Of a stretch of 64,000 nt of DNA, positions 1 through 16,514 are shown in pieces (position 1 is the first letter of the stretch; each line of letters opens with the position of its first letter). The notes under the pieces are model-generated. The model was not told the origin of the DNA and searched no databases. It saw only the letters and a list, made by a program, of their open reading frames with translations. Made by a program: the position numbers and the translations under genes. The stretch is from Daucus carota subsp. sativus (taxonomy: Eukaryota > Streptophyta > Magnoliopsida > Apiales > Apiaceae): assembly GCF_001625215.2 (NCBI RefSeq), contig NC_030387.2, forward strand, positions 8,522,501 to 8,586,500, given 5' to 3'.

Positions 1-130
1 CTAAAATTATAGACAACAGATTCACGTGGTTGGAGTATGATTTTTTCAACGGGTTGACTAAATTTTTTATATTTGGAATATCAACTCACATTTTAGCCAA
101 GGGGTTTGTATGATTGGAGATGCTCTTAGC
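1..130. mobile_element. PIF/Harbinger-type MITE, cut by window edge
   Basis: Read on the - strand, about 30-130 matches the left part of the element at 59339-59755: the same terminus (GAGCATCTCCAATC) followed by the same GTGAGTTG stretch. The + strand end reads TTGGAGATGCTC followed by TTA. The other end lies outside the window, so length and target duplication cannot be checked. Related copies sit near 3960-4269 and 59339-59755. Confidence 0.5.
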
Positions 131-384
131 ATGTATGTCCAGCCCAGATGAAGTCTGAAATGGTATATGTTTATAATTAGGAAGAAAAGTACGCATATAT
201 TTCATATTTAGTCAACTCCATTTAAATACTCTTTTAAGGCTTAAATGTTTCTTGTGAGTACGACTTACAAGTGCGCTTAAAAACAAATTAATTACTTCAA
301 AAAAAAAAACAAATTAATTACTTCAAACAACTGGACTAGGTTAAACTAATATATATAGCAATACTAGGTGATTAAGAAGGTGGT

Positions 385-456
385 GGATCTGTGGCGCAAT
401 GGTAGCGCGTCTGACTCCAGATCAGAAGGTTGCGTGTTCGATTCACGTCAGGTTCA
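385..456 (+). tRNA. tRNA-Trp (CCA)
   Basis: A complete nuclear tRNA gene of 72 nt including the discriminator A. The 7-bp acceptor stem pairs GGATCTG (385-391) with CAGGTTC (449-455), with two G-T pairs. The D arm carries TGGCGCAATGG, which doubles as the pol III A box, and the T arm carries GTTCGATTC as the B box. The anticodon CCA at 417-419 reads UGG and assigns tryptophan. No intron is present and CCA is not encoded, as expected in plants. A short run of T's (464-470) lies just downstream and can act as the pol III terminator. It closely resembles the plant cytosolic tRNA-Trp consensus, so it is probably functional. Confidence 0.95.
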
Positions 457-1947
457 CAAAACATTTTTTAAATAGAAATTACAGCTGCTAAATGGTCCTC
501 TACTCAGCTACTGCATCCGTGACTACACATGTCGACATTATGTTAACACATAGACTATATATTGCACTCACTCGTTTCTATGAAATCAACGTCCCCAACG
601 ATCCAGATGTTTACGGTCAGCACAGTGCTTGATTTTTATCAAAACAGATTGGGTTACTATTACCTATATATACGGCTATACCGAATGTTCAAAATTCATC
701 CAAGGAGCTCCTGCGGTTTCAAAATTTCGAATGCGAGTTTAAGTCATCGTATAAAACAATTAATTCAATCTATAATAATTTTTGGATCACTTTTTAGTAC
801 TCAAATATCCGATATATCATAATAAGATGAGCTCGAAAAGGTTTAAAAGATATATCTACTGTACAAATAACAACACCGTCATTTTGAACCGGTTTATAAA
901 ATGGCAAGTCATGTGTAAAAGTCAGTCACTAATTGTAGAGTAGCAGCCAGTTGATTGTTCCAAATTTGAACTTTGGCGCCTGAGTTTAAATTATAATTGA
1001 TCACTTTTTGACTCGCATTAGTGTCGAAAATGCAACTTTTCCACGTACTTAATACAGATGTCCCCTGTCCAAATACTTTCTACTCGAGACCAAGAGAGAT
1101 GCATGCATTATCATCAAAATCATGGTTTAAAAGTTTTGCATGCATTATGCATGTGTGTTATTGTTGTAAAAATGGGGAAGATGCAGAGCAAGACATAGGT
1201 GATCTCGACAAGAAGATGAGTCATGACTGATATCTAGTACTGTACATATGCTGCTGATGTTTGAATCCATTCAGAAGATGTTCAGACAGGCTGAAGCTAC
1301 TGCGAACATACAGGTCCACTGGCTGCCCACTGACATGTCCACTTGTCACTCACTTTCACATGCATGGAGTAGGAGCTGGGATTTACATGGACAAAAGCTA
1401 GAAACAAAGTAGGTATTCTCCAGCAGAATTATCAGGAAACAGAGTATGTGGTCCTCTGGTCATTTCTTTCGAACCCTTAAACTTTTCAAAGCCAGGCCAT
1501 CTGACCGAGAAGTTATTGGTTCGTGGTGTTAAGTGACTAATTTTTCTAAAATTTTAAGATATTTAGAAGAGCATTTATCAATGCCACGAGCATCATCTTT
1601 AAACAGGGAGTTGAACATGAGTCTTGCGTAAAATGAATATCACTTATCATATTAAGTAACTAATTTTCTCATAATCTTGAGGTTTTAGGAAGAAGGTTTA
1701 TCATAATCATCTTATATTATAAAACGTGCATCTGTTTTCATGTGAATTTACTAATTAATTTCTCAATCTTGCCGTGTACAATTTGAAATTCCAATTTGGT
1801 TGGAGATTTCATATTAATTTTTGCTAATTTATGTGTACTCATATTTCCACATAATTGTCGACATATGGTAGTATGATACTATAAGTTACTAAGTACTTGC
1901 ATAGTGTGGAAATCTAGGCCTCAGTTTTTCGCTCAAATTAGTTGGTT
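457..1947. other. Intergenic, no gene seen
   Basis: Only short random-looking ORFs occur (for example 562-822 and 1021-1230), without family resemblance, splice logic or codon bias. Nothing else is recognised. Confidence 0.6.
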
Positions 1948-2160
1948 AATAGCACCTCCAACAGTATTGTTAAAATTGATTAATTAAATTAAATTTATAC
2001 AACATTTTGTAAAATTTGTTGAACATGTAAAAGTTGATTATAATAGCTGTGTAAATTGGACAAGTAAGACACTATGTATAATTTGTTGAACATTTGACTA
2101 TACTAATGGATTATAATTTAAAAATAATATGTTATTAATATATATTTTTTTTACATAAAA
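1948..2160. mobile_element. Relic of a MITE of the GAGCATCTCCAACA type
   Basis: The left edge reads GCACCTCCAACAGTATTGTT after a TTAATA stretch, a mutated form of the terminus shared by the Harbinger-type elements in this window. The AT-rich body contains two copies of TTTGTTGAACAT. No clear right terminus or target duplication is visible, so this is only a probable remnant. Confidence 0.35.
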
Positions 2161-3529
2161 CAGATATATTATCGAACACCGCCAGAGTTTGTACTAAAGC
2201 TAATCTCATCTCTTGGTTCCTAAATATTTGAATATTTTTAGGTAATGATAACAGCCAAACTTACAGTAAATACACAAGACAAAATTAAGATTACAATAAT
2301 CAGACATAGTAAGATTCTTTTTAACGAATATTCCAACTGTGAAAAAATATGATTTTTGATGACGATAAACAAACGCAGGATGTAAGAAATGCATGTGAAG
2401 AAGATGCATTTGCATAACTTACCAAGCATCTATCTTTTTATTATCATTTCTATTTTTGTTTATCTAAACGAATGGATATACATTACTAATAATGTAACTA
2501 TTCTATCTGGACCGCAGTAGCTGCCTCAACTCTCATCAACTACCACCTACAAGCCACTGTCGGGTGATATCCATTGTCGGACGATACTTCATCTACCGGA
2601 GATCGAAAATTTTAATTTACGAAAATTAATTATATTATATACATGATTGATTAAGCATCAAAAATATTCTGTTGTTAAAATATAATAATTATAATACATA
2701 AATTCTCAAATATATTAAATTTAAGAATTACTCTTTATACCATTTGTGTAACAAATTTACAAATCAGTTTCTAATTTTTAAGTTAGAATTTGAGAAGATG
2801 AAAGTGACTCATTTCATTTTTGAAATAGATTTTACAAATATATATGTCAAAGACTATTTTAAAAGATAATTTATAATTTTATTAGAATTTCTTATACTCA
2901 ATAACTTGTAAGTATCAGATATTTATTTAAATATATAATATGTACTATTCACTTATAATCTCTCATTTATTTAAATCTCTCATTTATAAATAATAAATAT
3001 TTTTAAATTACGCCTTATTATCGCAGATCCACTCTAAGTACACTTTGAACAATTTGGATGGCTACGGAATATGCAATATTCTATCCTTTCGTACGAGACG
3101 CATAATAAAATAGTGTGTCTATATGTGGTTATTTCAATCATGAATCGAAGTTGTGCGAGATGGACCGCATGGAGAAATGGGAATATAGTGGGGTGTGGGG
3201 GTAAAAGGAAAGAATCTTATAAAATGAGCTCCTTTATTACTTTATGGCTCAAATTTTGGAGCGATAGATTTGTGGTCACATTAAAATAACACACACAAAT
3301 GACACACCTTAAGCCATGTTTGCATCTACGGAGCACACGCCCACGGTCACTTACCACGTGGCACTTCGTGAGTGGATATCAATTCCGGCTCCTTGAAGAC
3401 ACGTCGGAATTAGGTTTGTTTTCGCAATAATCTGATTATTGTTTTCTTAATCGGCAGACATATATGAAAAAGATGCTAAAGGTCAAAAAATATAAAATGA
3501 TGCGTATACTGATTTTCTAATTATATCTT
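2161..3529. other. Intergenic, no gene seen
   Basis: AT-rich sequence with short ORFs that look random. One G-box/ABRE-like site (CACGTGGC) lies at 3355-3362, but no transcription unit follows closely, so it is probably chance. Confidence 0.5.
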
Positions 3530-3530
3530 A

Positions 3531-3554
3531 AATAATAATAATAATAATAATAAT
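3531..3554. repeat. (AAT)n microsatellite
   Basis: About eight uninterrupted AAT units in intergenic DNA. Confidence 0.85.
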
Positions 3555-3959
3555 TATTGATTTCTCCAATTATATCAAATTATCACACTATAAACATATT
3601 TTATATTCAATTTCAGATATACAAGACTATTAATACATACAATGCTTTGTCGATCCATCCCTCATTTTATGAAGGGCATAATTTTAGCTGACATATGAAA
3701 AATAAAACATATAAGGGGTATTTGGTTCATGGTTAATGAGCCCGGTTAATAGGATTACAGGAATCGGAACCTCAATCTCATACATAGGTGTTTGAATTAG
3801 TTATTTGGTGCTATGGAATGCAAACCTCAATTCTCTTAGGTGATTAAATCATACTTTTCCCGCCCCTTGGGCTTCCATATCATTCTCATTCCCGTTAACC
3901 CTCATTCTCATACCCTCCGTTCCCATTTCCGATTCTTAATCCCAACCTTAATCTAAATA

Positions 3960-4269
3960 GTCCATAGTCAATCTCTTCTTAAATTTACACTCCAACTATA
4001 CCCCCGTTTTTATCTATAATAATAGTCGACCTTCTCTTGGACAATGACGATTCACTACAGGCCTTTAAAAAATTAAACATAACTTATTAACATATTGAAG
4101 TGTTATATTTTATTTATAATAATTTAAAATATTAATAATATACTATCTTTAAATTATGTCCAACCAATATAGCCAATATCATCGAAGTAAAAATATATAC
4201 TAAATTTTACATAATATCTTAGGTGTCCAATTTAGTCAAACATTATAACCAATTTCGTTGGAGATGCTC
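3960..4269. mobile_element. PIF/Harbinger-type MITE, left end degraded
   Basis: The right end reads GTTGGAGATGCTC followed by TAA (4270-4272). The body shares blocks with 59339-59755: ACACTCCAA...ATACC, a CTATAAT stretch, and CCAACCAATATAGCCAATA near the right half. The left terminus is not clear, because the element abuts another repeat-like stretch (3712-3960, starting GGGTATTTGGTTCA). Family assignment rests on the terminus and the TAA target type. Confidence 0.5.
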
Positions 4270-4579
4270 TAACCAGATAATGTGGCTAAATTGGACGTAA
4301 ACTTTTTTACAAAATGATTTAAAAATTTAGGGTGAACTAATTGGGAATATTAGTGAATGTAAGATTGTCTATTATCATTATTTAAATTATAACTGATGAT
4401 AATATGACATGTGATAATTCTAGTATTCTCTTTTGAAAAAAATATAAATAATTTGGCATTTTAAATAAAGGTTATGTTATAGAAGGAGTACACAAAATTA
4501 TAGAGTTGCTGCATATATCAAATTATAAAATTTTGTATAATAATTTCATCGTATATGAATTTGTGGTATTAATATAAAT

Positions 4580-5015
4580 GAGTTAAGTTCCATGTAGTCC
4601 ACATATTTACATATTTACCGTAGTACCGTAAACCACATATGTTCTGCAACTGTATAATGGTATAAAAACATTGCAAAATGTATGAAACTTGTTATTTTGT
4701 GAAATACATTCTATAAATATCACTATTTCATGAAAAATATTGAGAATCATTTATGTTCGACAAGTAGAACACATATGTTCTGTAATATGTAAATATGTTC
4801 TGCAAACTTAACCTGTTTTGCAGAAGAATATGTTTTTCACTATTTAACTTGTAGAATGTTTAGGATTGTCAAAATTTTTAACAAAATAATGATGTTTATA
4901 AAACATGATTTGCAAAATAACACATTTTGCAATGTTTTTATACCATTATATAGTTGCTAAACATATGTGGATTACGGTACTACGGTAAATATGTGGACTA
5001 CATGGAATTTTGTTC
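4580..5015. mobile_element. Mutator-type MITE with long terminal inverted repeats
   Basis: The outer ~95 bp on each side are inverted copies of each other: both read inward through TTCCATGTAGTCCACATA, then ACCGTAGTACCGTAA, CCACATATG and ATAAAAACATTGCAAAAT. The left arm has a 9-bp internal duplication (ACATATTT region) absent from the right. A perfect 10-bp direct repeat TAATATAAAT flanks the element at 4570-4579 and 5016-5025. Long TIRs plus a 9-11-bp target duplication are the Mutator (MULE) hallmark. No transposase is encoded, so it is non-autonomous. Confidence 0.75.
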
Positions 5016-5600
5016 TAATATAAATTCATGAAATTTATTAATTAATTAAGATGCGGTTAATAGGAGTATGACATAATATTTAGCATTCAATTTGAAATTT
5101 CATGAAATTTTTTTTATCCAAATAAGACGGAAGGGAGGAGTTACTATTACACGTGATTTTTATTATTTTATTTCTCACAAGCGTTGTTTATGTTTTTCCT
5201 TTTTGAAATCTTCTGTTTTAATTCTTTATATAATAAAACTTGTCAAAAAAAAGCGAAATTTTATTACATAGAAAGTACATACATCCACTATTCTTAATTA
5301 ATCACTTATAAGTTCGAGTAATATTTTACTCACAGAGGAACAGACAAAAACAATAATCACGTAATCAATAATCCAAAGATCGAGGACCAGGTAAAGTACG
5401 GTCCAAGGAACTCTACGATTCATGCGACGTTGAATAAGCTGCCCGAAAATGAAATACCTGCATTTTTTTAAATAAAAATATAGTTAATAAATTTTGTTTA
5501 GAAAGAAAAATTGAAAAATAATATATAAAATTAAGTTTGTACATTCCAAAATAGGTTTAAAAAATCAAATATTATTTTGAAATGGATGGAATAATAAATA

Positions 5601-5966
5601 CTCCCTCAGTCCCAATCAATTCTATACCGTTTTCTTTTTGGGACGTCCCATAATTTCTATAATTTCCCATCAATTCTATACCGTTTTCTTTTTAGGACGT
5701 CCCATAATTTCTATACTTTCCCAAAATAACAACTTTTTATAATATAAAACACTACTACACCCACTACATTCTCCCACTATCTCCATTATATAATAATAAA
5801 AACACTATTACACCCACTACTTTACTCCACTATCTCAAATCTATTATTAAAAAATATATAGATCATATACTTTACCCACTTTCTATCTAACTTTACTCAT
5901 TTCCTACACTTTTTCTTGGTCTCTGTGTCCGATTTCAATGTATATAATTCATTGGGACGGAGGGAA
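5601..5966. mobile_element. Stowaway-type MITE
   Basis: The left terminus CTCCCTCAGTCCCAATCAAT and the right terminus ending GGGACGGAGGGA are inverted partners of the Stowaway/Tc1-mariner type, flanked by TA on both sides (5599-5600 and 5967-5968). The left end carries a short internal duplication of the phrase CCATAATTTCTATA within the first 120 bp. It is non-coding. Confidence 0.75.
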
Positions 5967-6057
5967 TATGATCTATTACAAACAGTTGAGGATTCGAGAT
6001 GAAATAAAAACACGACCCAGGATGACGATATAAACCATCCTAAATATTTTATTACTA

Positions 6058-6308
6058 CTCCCTCTGTCCCAGTCAATTGTATACGTTTCTTTTTCACTGC
6101 TCGACACGCTTTTTAAGGCGCTTATAAAACATAGTTCTACAACTTATTTTTAAGATTTTCTTTTTTTGTATAAAAGTATAAATGTTATACTTTTATACAT
6201 AAAAAGAAAATCTTAAAAATAATTTATAGAACTATATTATATTGAAGCATTAAAGTCCGTGCCGCGCCCTCGTCCCCCAATGTATACTATTGATTGGGAC
6301 GGAGGGAG
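6058..6308. mobile_element. Stowaway-type MITE with long hairpin
   Basis: It starts CTCCCTCTGTCCCAGTCAAT and ends TTGGGACGGAGGGAG, with TA on each side (6056-6057 and 6309-6310). The 251-bp body is almost a foldback: AAGATTTTCTTTTT near 6150 faces AAAAAGAAAATCTT near 6205, with ATAAAAGTATAA against TTATACTTTTAT at the apex around 6183. Confidence 0.8.
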
Positions 6309-6723
6309 TATCTGTTTTGAGTTTGGCCGCCTGATCTGAAAATAAGCACGAGGGCTTCTGTATACAATTACGCATGGCAAGTTCCAGGACATTGGAGAGG
6401 AGAGTCACGGAATGGTTAGTGTAGCAATGTTGACAAGCGTAACTAGTTGCTGCTGCAGACGTAAAGTTATAAATTATTATGATGATATGATGATAGTTGG
6501 TGCGACGGTCTCCTGCTTTTGTTAAATAGTAGGTCATTTAACTTAGGACCCACAATAAATAATTTAATGAGTTTGATGAATTTTTAATGTTGAAATCGGT
6601 GTGAATGCAAGGGGCTATCTATATATTTATTTATGATTAGATGACCAATCTGCACCGTGAAGTTAGTGGTAATTAGTGTGCTCCATGGCACAGCCATATA
6701 AAAACCGTTGTTATATATACTTA

Positions 6724-6976
6724 CTCCGTCCCTTTTGAGTTGTCACATATTTGTTTTTATTGGTCAACTTGACTAGTTTTTGACCAAAGATCATAAGTCA
6801 CTCTTTCATTATTTTAAAAAACTGAAAATTACATCTTAGAATAGATTAAAAATTATTTCCGATGACATATTCTTTTTATTTTATCAATTGATAAAAATAT
6901 TCATAAATTTCAGTCAAATTTTGATTAATTTGACCGGCACAAAATCAAATGTGACAACTAAAAAGAGACGGGGGAA
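6724..6976. mobile_element. Stowaway-type MITE, family B
   Basis: Left end CTCCGTCCCTTTTGAGTTGT with GTCACAT; right end ATGTGACAAC...AGAGACGGGGGA. TA-type flanks. Internal blocks (GACCAAAGAT, AAGTCACTCTTTCATT, AATTATTTCC) recur in the truncated copy at 19891-20094. Confidence 0.7.
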
Positions 6977-9044
6977 TAATATTCACTCTGTTCTGCTTAA
7001 TCTTATATAAATTTTTTCATTGATTCACATATATTTAAAATCTTTATTAAATATAATTATATAATTTATTTTAAAATTTATTTCTGAATAATTTTTTTTA
7101 AAAAAATAAAGTTCATTGATCCATCCACCCGTTACTCGATATTTCTATCGATACTTTCAAAATTAAAAGAAAAATAAATTATTCCATTTTTTAGATGAAA
7201 TATAATCCTCGAATAAGGATAAAATCATGAGATCTCGAATTCCCGCATTCTAGTATGTAATATTAAAATTGGCAAAATAATAGTCTTGTATTGATTTTAA
7301 TAGACAAATAACATTATTATTATTATGAGATGAAGGGAGTAAATTATTTTTCTCTTTGTCAGTATCATTTCTTCCAATTATCACGAAAATCTTTCCATCT
7401 ACTTTATATTTTCGGACATTAAAAATGGAGGGTTGGATATTTGATCATCAAATTTTGTAATTTTTCTTTAATTTTTTTAATTGAAGATTATAATATTTGA
7501 ATATAAATATACAGACATCCCTTATCAAGGGGTTAGACACATATTCCACCAACTACAAAAAAGAAATATGAAGAAACTGTTGAGAACAATCCTGGGTGCA
7601 ATCCCATAATAATTTTTAAATCTCAATTAAACTCATGAAAATTATGCCGATTGACAACCTGAACATCAAAACATACTAAAATAAAATAAGCCAACTCTCA
7701 CACTAAGGAGACTAACAAAACTCAAATAAATTGAAAACTTATTGAATGAAAAATAAGATTTTAAAACAAGAAAATTGATGAAACTGTTAATTACAATCAC
7801 ATATTTCTTCTTTGAAGGAACAATACTTGTTACTCATTGTTTGGCATCGCCGTTATAAATAACAATTTTTTGTTGAAAACAGGTTGGTTTTTTTTAAAAA
7901 AATCTAGAAATAGTTTTTTTAACATCAACTTTTGGCTGAAAAGTTATTTTTTGAAAAGCTACTTATACGTCTTCCTAACTTATGACGATCAACAAGTTTA
8001 AGTAATATTGACGGTATTGTTCTGAGTTTATTTTTTTTATATATTTTTATTCACATTGTAAGAATGATAAATTGTAGTATCATATCAAATTATCTAAAAA
8101 TATTTGTTAAAATTCGAAGTCATTTTTTTAATGAAGGGAGTGTGTTGAATAATTTGATTTTCGTTTAACTTTTTTATAAATTCGATAAATATAAATAAAA
8201 ATGTAATAGATTTATAAATTAATTATTTTTTATAATTAAAGATAGTCATATACCTGTCTTATTTGAATTCATAATATCTTATAAAAAAGGAGAAAGATAT
8301 CGTTAAATTATTTAGTTGAGAGAGCTTAAATTTTTACACTCTCAATAAACTCTAATCTGTAAGCATAAAAACCGAATTTATAAGCACGGTTGATACAAAT
8401 TTCAAAACTATGATGTTCACAAACAAACTCTAATTTGTAAGCATAATTCATAATCACAAAATAAAAAGGGATGTTAAGATAACAAGTGCCGAAATCATAC
8501 ATGGATCAAAATATACGTTTTCTACAATTTCTTATAAATACTTGTGATAATATATACAGGATCCATGTAAAGCATTCGCTGTATGGTATCTTCATAACTT
8601 GTTTCAGCTATCTCGTTTCCTTTCCGGATAATTACGGAGTATCTTTTATTCGGTTCGGTTGTGTGAGCGTGTTTAATTAATTAGAAAAAAAATACGAGAA
8701 AGGGGAAGAGCTGCGTGACAAAAGAATCTGTTGATGTGATTGCGCTGCCATGCTGTTATAAATAGTATTATGTCTTGAAAACAATATATTCACATAAATT
8801 GGAGTACATGACTCAACGGCCACGTGCTTAGTTTATATTCTTGCAGGTTTGCTCATACTCATACTCATACTGATCCAATTTGGATATACTCTATTTTTTA
8901 TTTTTGTATATTTTATTGATAACTTTGTTTATTGATTTTTCTGCCAACCCTTTATGTATTTAATCACCATCTTTCAAAACATGTATCTATAATAACACTA
9001 TAGCTGACACTATATTTGTTTATTTTCTGTCTGTTTGTTTTTCA
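6977..9044. other. Intergenic upstream of ABCC gene, no gene seen
   Basis: AT-rich, with probable remnants of further MITEs (for example GAAGGGAGTA at 7332-7341). No coding exon could be supported. The ABCC promoter and any 5' untranslated exon should lie in the last kilobase, but no TATA element could be tied to a start site. The sequence just before 9045 ends in a polypyrimidine tract and AG, suggesting an upstream untranslated exon. Confidence 0.4.
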
Positions 9045-9135
9045 GAGACAATTCACACTGATTTTAACAGGCCTAGTGAGTCCAGAATCACTGTTTTATC
9101 AGGGTTTTGAAGAGGGGTTTTTCAGGGTTTTGCAG

Positions 9136-14505
<5,370 letters not shown>

Positions 14506-14531
14506 AGGGCTATCATATGCAATCGATTTAC

Positions 14532-14750
14532 ATTGAAGTATATAGAGGTACAGCCCATGCACAGAAACTTAACCAAGATTAGAATGCGAATTTAGTAACA
14601 GCTAACTCATGACAGTTCTGAAAGATGCAGCCCAGTATATACCAAAGAATAGAACAGTAGCGCTGCAGTTCAGTTTTATCTGTTAGTAATATTTTCTTCT
14701 TAGTGACAGTATTTATTATATTGGAAGTCTTTGGCAATGCCTAATTGCCT
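14532..14750. repeat. ABCC 3' flank, copy A of a dispersed direct repeat
   Basis: Starts 27 bp after the ABCC stop codon (AAGTATATAGAGG...) and ends ...GGCAATGCCTAATT. A second copy with about 10 percent visible differences is present at 16326-16514 and continues at 19454-19490, interrupted by a Helitron. Copy A lacks the insertion and so shows the empty site (AGTGACAGTA/TTTATTA). Confidence 0.8.
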
Positions 14751-15092
14751 ATGCCTATGTTGTTCTGGGCAATTTCAAAATTTCCGCTTTTGATAATTAA
14801 TACACTCACGCACACATCTTCAGACGTAAACATAAAATGCATGAAGATTAACAGTACATCCATGGAAGATTTTGTAAAAATGATGTAAACTTTACAAAAC
14901 ATCATTTTAGTCCTGACTGTTTCATCACCGATTCTCCGGTGGCGCGCTGGAGTGATCCAATATGTGGTTCTTGTATGTGGATTATACAAGATGACCTTGA
15001 AGTGATGTATAAAACTTATAGGAAGCCAACATTTTAAAGTTAAAAATGCAGAATAGTTTGCTTATACAAGATGACCTTGATATAATGATCTG

Positions 15093-16088
15093 CTACATGA
15101 ACATCAATCCGTCGTACAAGTGGTGAATAATCAGTAGAAGTTCTGAGTTGCTGCAGTCGCAAAATTCTGTGTTATGTAGTTCAAGGCTTGTTAAAAATGG
15201 ATCATCTGGAAGCAATTCAGATCCATTTAAACATGCCAAATGATTTAGAGGATCGATATCACTCACTGAAATGTGTTCTAGTAATTCATCTTTCATGCTC
15301 CAACTGCTTCTGGACTCTGGTGTAAGGCTCGGAGTAGAAACAAGTTCTGTGGCTGCTGTCAGACTGGACAGGACACAACTCATATTCAACTCTTTCCGGA
15401 CTCTGTTTTGGAATGTTTCGCCTACTGTAGGGCATTTTGAATTCGACATGGGGTGGATTGTCTATTTCTGTAATAGGTGTTTGACATATAGTGGGAGCAA
15501 ATTGCACAATATTTAGGAGGATGTGGTTTTGGACATTGGGATATTGGAGATGGCTCAAGTCATTCTTCATCTCTAGGTGAGGCCTGCGTTCCTGTTTGGT
15601 CTCGATTCCTGGTCCATTTCTGCTCAAAGAATATTGAGATGGAACGAAAGAAGACAATGCCATATAGTTTGCGGCTGCTGTTCCACAAGTATGAATGAGA
15701 TTGCTCTCTGATATGCATTTTGAAATTAAAAATTGTCATCGGTTGTCGTCAACATGGGCAAGGAAATGATACCTCCACTTTCAGATGTATTCTGAATAAC
15801 ACTGCTTTCACGAAACCCGTATGTGCAACTGTCAGCGTCAAATTTCTTGAAACTGATCTTGTCAGAGCCCATATCAGCAGCAACTTGTTCTTTTAAAGAT
15901 AAATCTGAATGTCTTGTCCCACTAAAAGAGGTCTTGATCATCTTCTTTCTGTAATCTGCTCAAGTAGAGCCGGTATTTCTGCACATCAGAAAAAAAAAAG
16001 ATAAAGAAAATTAAAAAAGATAGATGAACACAAGAAGCCTGTCTGCAGAGAACGTTACCTGCAAGTGACTAGCAACATTTTCCCTTGT
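15093..16088 (-). pseudogene. Type-B response regulator (ARR) fragment, broken
   Basis: Read on the - strand, 16088-16059 encodes TRENVASHLQ and, after an intron with GT/AG borders, 15978 onward encodes KYRLYLSRLQK. Together they are the end of the GARP DNA-binding domain of cytokinin type-B response regulators. The frame then shifts (about 2 nt lost near 15940) into KTSFSG.RHSDLS..., continuing to about 15726. Further down, ETKQERRPHLEM and, near 15100, HLYDGL resemble the C-terminal half of ARR1/ARR2-type proteins, but need at least two more frame changes or lost introns (frames at 15663-15286 and 15449-15093). Receiver domain and most of GARP are missing. It is therefore a 5'-truncated decayed gene piece, possibly carried by a Helitron, since a Helitron-like terminus lies at 16291-16324. 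Confidence 0.7.
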
Positions 16089-16290
16089 CTACCAAACAAA
16101 ATAAAACAAAACTCAGATTGCATATATGTAATCCGCTTCAGACAAAAACCAGCTTAAACAGATGCAAGTGACATAAACCAGCTTTAGTTCAAACTACTTT
16201 ACTTTTCTTCACACCAGAAAGGTCGACAGTTTCATTGTCACGGTACTTGCTTTCATATCCTTTTCTTTTCTTTCCAAAATTCATATTTTT

Positions 16291-16324
16291 CTCACTCGCA
16301 CGAAGGGCGTTTTTTTCCCACTCG
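16291..16324 (+). mobile_element. Degenerate Helitron-like 3' terminus
   Basis: CTCACTCGCACGAAGGGCG followed by a T run and CCCACTCG resembles the 3' end of the intact Helitron at 19421-19453 (CTCACTCGCGCAAAGCGCG, T run, CCACTAA). The hairpin is partly lost and the final CTRR has become CTCG. The second copy of the ABCC flank begins directly after it. No matching 5' terminus was found. Confidence 0.5.
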
Positions 16325-16325
16325 T

Positions 16326-16514
16326 TAAAGTATATAGAGGTACATCCCATGCACAGAAACTTAACCAAGAATAGAAGGCGAATTCAGTAATAGCTAACTC
16401 ACGACAGTTCCGAGAGATGCAGCCCAGTATATACCAAAGAATAGAACCGCTGCATTTTAGTTTTATCTGTTCGTATAAATTTCGGATGTTTTATAATTCT
16501 TGCCAGTGACAGTA
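16326..16514. repeat. ABCC 3' flank, copy B, first part
   Basis: Matches 14534 onward (AAGTATATAGAGGTACA..., CCATGCACAGAAACTTAACC, GATGCAGCCCAGTATATACC) and breaks off at AGTGACAGTA, exactly where the Helitron begins. The rest of the copy resumes at 19454. Confidence 0.8.

Noticed and set aside
562..1230. Two small ORFs near the tRNA
   Set aside because: No recognisable domain, no start context, AT-rich composition as in surrounding non-coding DNA.
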